Shown here: positions 59,231-64,000 of the stretch, piece by piece
How the letters are laid out: the number at the start of each line of letters is the position of its first letter
Numbering within the stretch: the stretch's first letter is position 1
DNA from: Isoetes taiwanensis
Lineage: Eukaryota > Streptophyta > Lycopodiopsida > Isoetales > Isoetaceae
Reading direction: 5' to 3'
DNA: 64,000 bases
NCBI GenBank assembly: GCA_021234155.1
Contig: JAJEKV010000102.1
Coordinates: forward strand, 1,916,456-1,980,455
The notes under the pieces: model-generated
The model's input: only the letters and a program-made list of their open reading frames with translations
The model's database searches: none
Told to the model about the DNA's origin: nothing
Program-made: the position numbers and the translations under genes

Positions 59231-59404
59231 TACAGACGCTTCTAAATTAATTGAAAAGACACTTCACAATGAAGAAAGGCTCGACCTAATTGATGCAAAT
59301 TCATCACTACAAGATAGTTTTGGACCACACCCCAAAACCAAAATTATAAACATATATTTTCTTGGGATAATTTACCGAATCCTATAGCAAGAGATTTGAA
59401 AATT

Positions 59405-59510
59405 GTGTGAGGAGAGGATAACTAGCTATTCTACATTAGCTATACAAGAAATTTGTATCGCAGCGGCGTGTGAGGAGAGGATAACTAAGCTAATCTACAT
59501 TAGCTACTCT
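59405..59510. repeat. Short tandem duplication
   Basis: GTGTGAGGAGAGGATAACTA, then GCTA and CTACATTAGCTA, occurs at 59405-59445 and again at 59467-59510, a unit of about 62 bp. Confidence 0.75.
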
Positions 59511-60990
59511 GAAAGAACCTAGCCAGCGGCCCGACCCAGAAGCGCGTGTGAACAACTAACTGAGTTCCTAGAAAGCACCGCATAGTTGGACTTGCTATTT
59601 AAAATAAAATATTTAGTAACATTTTGCTATTAATATCAAATGTAAGTAGTGGTCCAAAGGCATGTACATGTTATGAATTACTTTTTTATGATTCATACTT
59701 ATAGGCAAGGTCTATTTTTTAAAGCACTCTCAAACAACCTAGGTGGTTATTCATGATTCTAAAAATTCCATCATTAGGCAAAACCCTAAGGTATTTATGC
59801 ATGGTTTAAAATTCCATCATTGAACAAATAGAAGTGGGTTGCCAACTAGAAGATTTAGTTGTCGAATAAGGTTTATTGTTGCTTGAATTATATTGTTCTT
59901 GTGATGCAAGTGTAAGTAATGGCTTTTAATCATACAAAAGCTAAATCAAAGGGTTGGGAGTTACGGTTTGAAAGGAAGTAATGGACCATCTAGTGTTGTG
60001 GGTATTGCAAATTCTTTGATTCCATTCCACGAGTTCCGTATCCAAAGTCCTTAAATATATCAAAATGCAACATTGCAAGGAGAATTTCAAATTGAGTCCT
60101 GCTAGGATAATAAATGAGGGAGAAAAATTTATCCACATAGCGTTTTCTTTAATTTTTGTCAAAACATGTTGGCCTGAAAGTTTCCACGCGAGTTTGCCTA
60201 AGAAGCCCGAAGCCTTAGTAATGTTCATCCTGATCCATCATATCCGGCCACAACAAAAAGGGAGCCAGATAAATGCGTTGCCATCGCCAGACAAATTACG
60301 TAATAAAAACTCTCACAGTGTTCAGAGTATCTTTGTATTATAAAATATTGACTTTCACATATTGTAAAAATCACTTTTGAGTGGAAGATGGCATTTTTGC
60401 CATAATGCCTGTGAGAATATAGGGTGAAGGCTCTTATGCTTGGCACTAGAGTAGCTTTCTGAAGTGTTGATTCATATAGGACTACTTGGGTACAGGTCAT
60501 TCTATCTTTGCACTATGACTGTTTCCTCGGACCTCACAAAAACCAAAAGGATGGCCGGGTGCATAAGAAAGGGGACTCTTGATGTAAGCATTTCAAAGAG
60601 TATTACCTGCACAGGAATGGAGCGTCTAAGGGTATTTCCGAGCAAAATCATTGCACGAGATTATCAAATGATCACTTTAAATAGCATGCAAGGGAAGCTC
60701 GGAATATGCACAACTTAGCGGCATCTCTCTTTTTTAAAAGCAATTATCGTCAAGCAGGTGTAGCCGGATTTGGGAAATGCTAAATTACACATGCTAGCTT
60801 TCTCAATTTGATGTAAAATAAAAGATTAAGAATATACATAAGGGGTTGGACTCTTCATCACATCTGAAACACCAAAAGCAGTTAAAAACTCAAAAGCGTG
60901 ATTCTTACGACCAACCATATTAATCCACTTTATCATCCTAACAAATCTAACCTTGGTATAGAATGCTCATATGTAGCATAATACTTGAGG
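59510..60990. other. AT-rich stretch with minor ORFs
   Basis: Frames on both strands between 59941 and 60718 (for example minus 59941-60228 and plus 60464-60718) carry no recognised domain. No repeat border was found until repeat E copy 2 begins near 61000. Confidence 0.3.
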
Positions 60991-60999
60991 GGTTTTTAA

Positions 61000-61985
61000 C
61001 TTTGTGTTTTTATGCGGCTTTTAACAAGGTTTTCCTATGATTTCGTGATGTATTCAAATGGATGTACTAATGCGTACATGCAGAGTGCACCATTCACGAG
61101 CCATTGATTTTTAGCGCTTTTCAATGGTCAACAACCCGATAGCTCATAACAAAGAAGCCCTTTTTTTTGTCGCGTGTAGTAGTGCATGTGGTCAACAACC
61201 AATGGCTCACAACAAAAGCCCTTTTTTTTTGTGCATGTAGTCACATGTGGTCAATAATAAATGGGCTCCCGCAACAAAATCCCTCTTTTGTGTGTGTGGT
61301 GCATAATGGGCCACGTGAAGGGCGAAGGGCGCATGTAGTGGAGTTTCACCCAGAGCAACACATTTAACTTGTGCTTTGATCCCAGGAGCTGTTTGGATGA
61401 TTTTTTATTGCGTTGGAAAGCTTTTACCAGGATCTTTTTGATGAGTGTATGATATGGATATGTTTGGTTAAGTTATCTAATACTAAAAACAGCAATTTTC
61501 GGCCGGGTTTGGTAGGCTTTCACATCCTACTAGGTGATTAATACGGAGTTGCGCTGTGGATATTGTTTTATGGTTCATTCAGATAGAAGCTTGCAAAATT
61601 ACCATGCATTTTAGATTTTAGAGGCAGTTATTAAGCAAATTCTAAGGCTTCCTGAATCCCTTGTGTACTAACAAGCGGAAAGGAATTTCCACTTTGGTTT
61701 CTCACCACAGAATCCATGGAGGCCAAAATTTGTTAAATTCAGTTGAAAAATGTTTGTGTATAGATTATTTGCAAACTTTATGACTTTCAGAATAATGGAT
61801 CAATCTGCTCTATCTTTATAGTAACTTTTACTTATGTTCTATTTGTTTTTTATTGTGATGAAATTCAAAAGCTACAAGTGATAGAAAGCGTCAAATGAAT
61901 TCTAGTTTTTACAGTTTGAATTCTAAAATTTTTGTCACACCGAGGGGGCGTCCTTTGAGGCCAAAAATTTTTGCAACACAAACCA
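61000..61985. repeat. Dispersed repeat E, copy 2
   Basis: Partner of 47335-48470, in the same orientation. It has one copy of the 208-bp internal unit and three minisatellite units. On the right it ends near TTTTTGTCACACCGAGGG. It is bordered by AT-rich sequence with no gypsy domain, unlike copy 1. Confidence 0.75.
61126..61306. repeat. Three-unit minisatellite in repeat E copy 2
   Basis: Units start at 61126, 61190 and 61249 with GGTCAA-AA, followed by GGCTC-CAACAAAA-CCC, a T run, and a GTG-rich end. Unit lengths are about 64, 59 and 58 bp. Confidence 0.8.
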
Positions 61986-61989
61986 TTAA

Positions 61990-64000
61990 CATCCAACATA
62001 TAAAATTAAATCCCCAACACATAACAACTGACACACCAACAACCAAGTGACATTAACGAGCGACACATAACTACCATTGACATTAATTAATACAACCATT
62101 AGATTCAACACATTTAAATTAAAATCCCCTTAAGCCTTGCTTTGGTTTGGGTGCATATTCACACGGGGGTGACTCAGGAAACGAGAGGCATTGGATAGGC
62201 ATATTCACCCCTTATTCCTTAATCTACGTCGCGTAAAGTTCCCTGCGTTTGGCTGGGGTATGCGATACAAATTTGCTATCTTGTATAACAAGTTACTTAG
62301 TATACTATAAGATTTCAAGCGAAATACTATATGGTGATGGCATGTCCACGTCAAACCCGAAATGTCATTTCAAAACCATTTATTATAAACACCTCCAATA
62401 AACCATAGTATTTCTAAATCAAGACCTTTATTAGGAATGTTGTACTTAAAACAATATCTCAAATTATGGTACTTCTATAAATGCAGGGAACATGAGCGGG
62501 GAACCAAATCTGAGGGTTCAACTGCAAACTATTAACATCCGAACCGGGGAACAAATCGAGTTCCACGCAAAATCACGGGAATATTGATCAAAAATCTGGG
62601 AACAAAACAGCAGTAAGACCTTGTGCTCCGATTATAACAATGAAGGTAAAGATTCATTCCAAAAAAGCATTACCAAATTGTATTTATTGCACTCTGAGGC
62701 AAATGACATTGTGTGAACATATTTATCACCCGATAAAATAAGTTCAAATCTAATGGCTACGCATTAACATTCAACTTACAAACAAAGCATATAAATAGTT
62801 ACCTCTTGGATTTAAAAGCTGATAGGTAACTCCCACAACCTCAATCTTTTTGCAAACATGAATTAGTAGAGCACATGGCGGGGAACAACCACCACAGCCA
62901 AAATGTATGCAAGTTCTTACAATTCAATAAGCACCTCTAGATAAACAGTGGGGAATTCACTTGCCTTGTGCATTCTTATTGGATTCTAATGCGTATCAAG
63001 CATTACAGTCCTATCAATGCCAAGCAAGACCATGCATTAAGTCCTGAGAAAGGATTTGTTGTTTCAAACAAAGGCGCCTTACAATTAGGTCAACGGTAAG
63101 GCTTTCCATACCTAAAAAGATGGATGCCTAAAATATGTGTTACATATGTTAAAATCATAAGAATGGCTGGAGGCACTTTGGCGGTGTACTCATAAGGATG
63201 AATGGTTTCAAAACAATGGAGGCCCTTTTGGCGGCGACCTCAACAACATATGGTCTTCCATACAAAGCATTAGAAGCCCTAAGACACATTTGTTCAAAAT
63301 GGAAACAACATCTACTTTCTTGGTTGTCTATGTAAGAGCCAAGCAAAACCTTGTGTCTACTTTCTTGGTTATAGCAAAAACATGCACATCCTAGCGAAGT
63401 CGATTCAATATAGGTATTATGAGCATAAGCCGAGACATTCTACTTGGAGCTCTTCACACAAGATAGGGAGCCAATGGCGTCCTTCAACTCTTGCTAACTA
63501 AACTATACGGAGTCTCAGATTGAGCCTTAGGGGGCTCTAAATGAACAACAATAGGTTACCTTACTTGACATCAAACCCGGTGCATCCAGTATCCTCTATT
63601 AACTTACTAATCTAGTATCAAGTACAATTATACGTAATTGGCAAACAAAAGCATGGATTAGGACAAGCGTTGACCTTCATGGGGCAAAAAGATTTATCAT
63701 GAACTTTAAAGAGAAAGCCTTGAGATATCTCTCTATCTAGCGTGTAAAGCAAAAATTATGAAATATTGCAATAAATTGCTTCCCCTTTAGGAGAAGGTCA
63801 TTTACAAATTTACTATTCGATGAAGCTGATCTCATTTTGTAAGAATGTTTGTGAAATAGAGAACCACAACACATAAATATATTTAATGCAAAATGGGGCA
63901 CAATCGACTTGGTACGGCTCAAACATACCTCACGAAGCGGGTAAGGAATGAGGAGGAGGAGCTCTTCTTGTTATAGACAAAGGGAAAGGAAAAGGGAAGC
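61990..64000. other. AT-rich right flank
   Basis: Contains repeat F copy 2 (62124-62180), a CA/AAC-rich stretch at 61990-62110, a small direct repeat of TCTACTTTCTTGGTT (63311 and 63356), and a minus-strand frame at 63155-63346 with ASNALYGRPYVVEVAAKRAS that I cannot place in a family. Nothing else was recognised. Confidence 0.35.

Noticed and set aside
1-64000. CRISPR array, bacterial operon or phage system
   Set aside because: No regularly spaced direct repeats with unique spacers, no ribosome binding sites or dense same-strand genes. Splice-like borders and retroelements show a plant nuclear context.

Overview
The window reads as an intergenic, repeat-filled stretch of a large plant nuclear genome. 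The evidence is LTR retrotransposons primed by initiator-Met tRNA, L1-type LINE remnants with the plant zf-RVT cysteine-histidine module, AT-rich filler between them, and no operons, ribosome binding sites or dense coding. The LINE reverse transcriptase style at the left edge recalls elements of non-seed vascular plants such as ferns and lycophytes, but that is an impression and cannot be proved here. No intact host gene, tRNA, rRNA or CRISPR array was seen. Almost every recognisable domain is broken by small insertions and deletions, so either these are old pseudogenised elements or the assembly kept long-read indel errors.

Layout. 0-1 kb: LINE RT fragment beside a truncated LTR (copy A). 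1-3.1 kb: unrecognised ORFs, a G-rich tract and a proline-rich minus-strand ORF pair. 3.1-16.1 kb: a direct duplication of a module made of a 1.4-kb unknown segment (R), a copia-type LTR carrying an antisense LINE fragment, a Met-tRNA primer site and copia gag. The second copy is interrupted by a 4.4-kb purine-rich insertion. 16.2-20.6 kb: a long series of minus-strand ORF fragments of unknown family. 20.96-31.76 kb: an LTR element, probably Ty1/copia, with paired LTRs around a 9.9-kb pyrimidine-biased interior. 32.06-45.16 kb: Ty3/gypsy element 1, with LTR B on the left, gag, protease, RT, RNase H and integrase in order, a polypurine tract, and LTR C on the right. 45.16-50.2 kb: a second gypsy internal region that starts directly at LTR C with its own primer binding site, so LTR C appears to be shared by two head-to-tail elements. 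This second element is split by repeat E between the protease-RT linker and RT. 50.2-64 kb: AT-rich DNA with minus-strand ORF fragments, small tandem duplications, and a second copy of repeat E.

Functionally there is no host pathway to describe. The interest lies in the rearrangement history: nested insertions with a preserved target-site duplication, a segmental tandem duplication with a 24-bp repeat at its junction, an LTR-internal-LTR-internal gypsy array, and dispersed repeat E whose internal minisatellite differs in copy number. The unexplained coding-like parts are module R, the 2.4-1.7 kb minus-strand ORF and the 16-20.6 kb minus-strand block.
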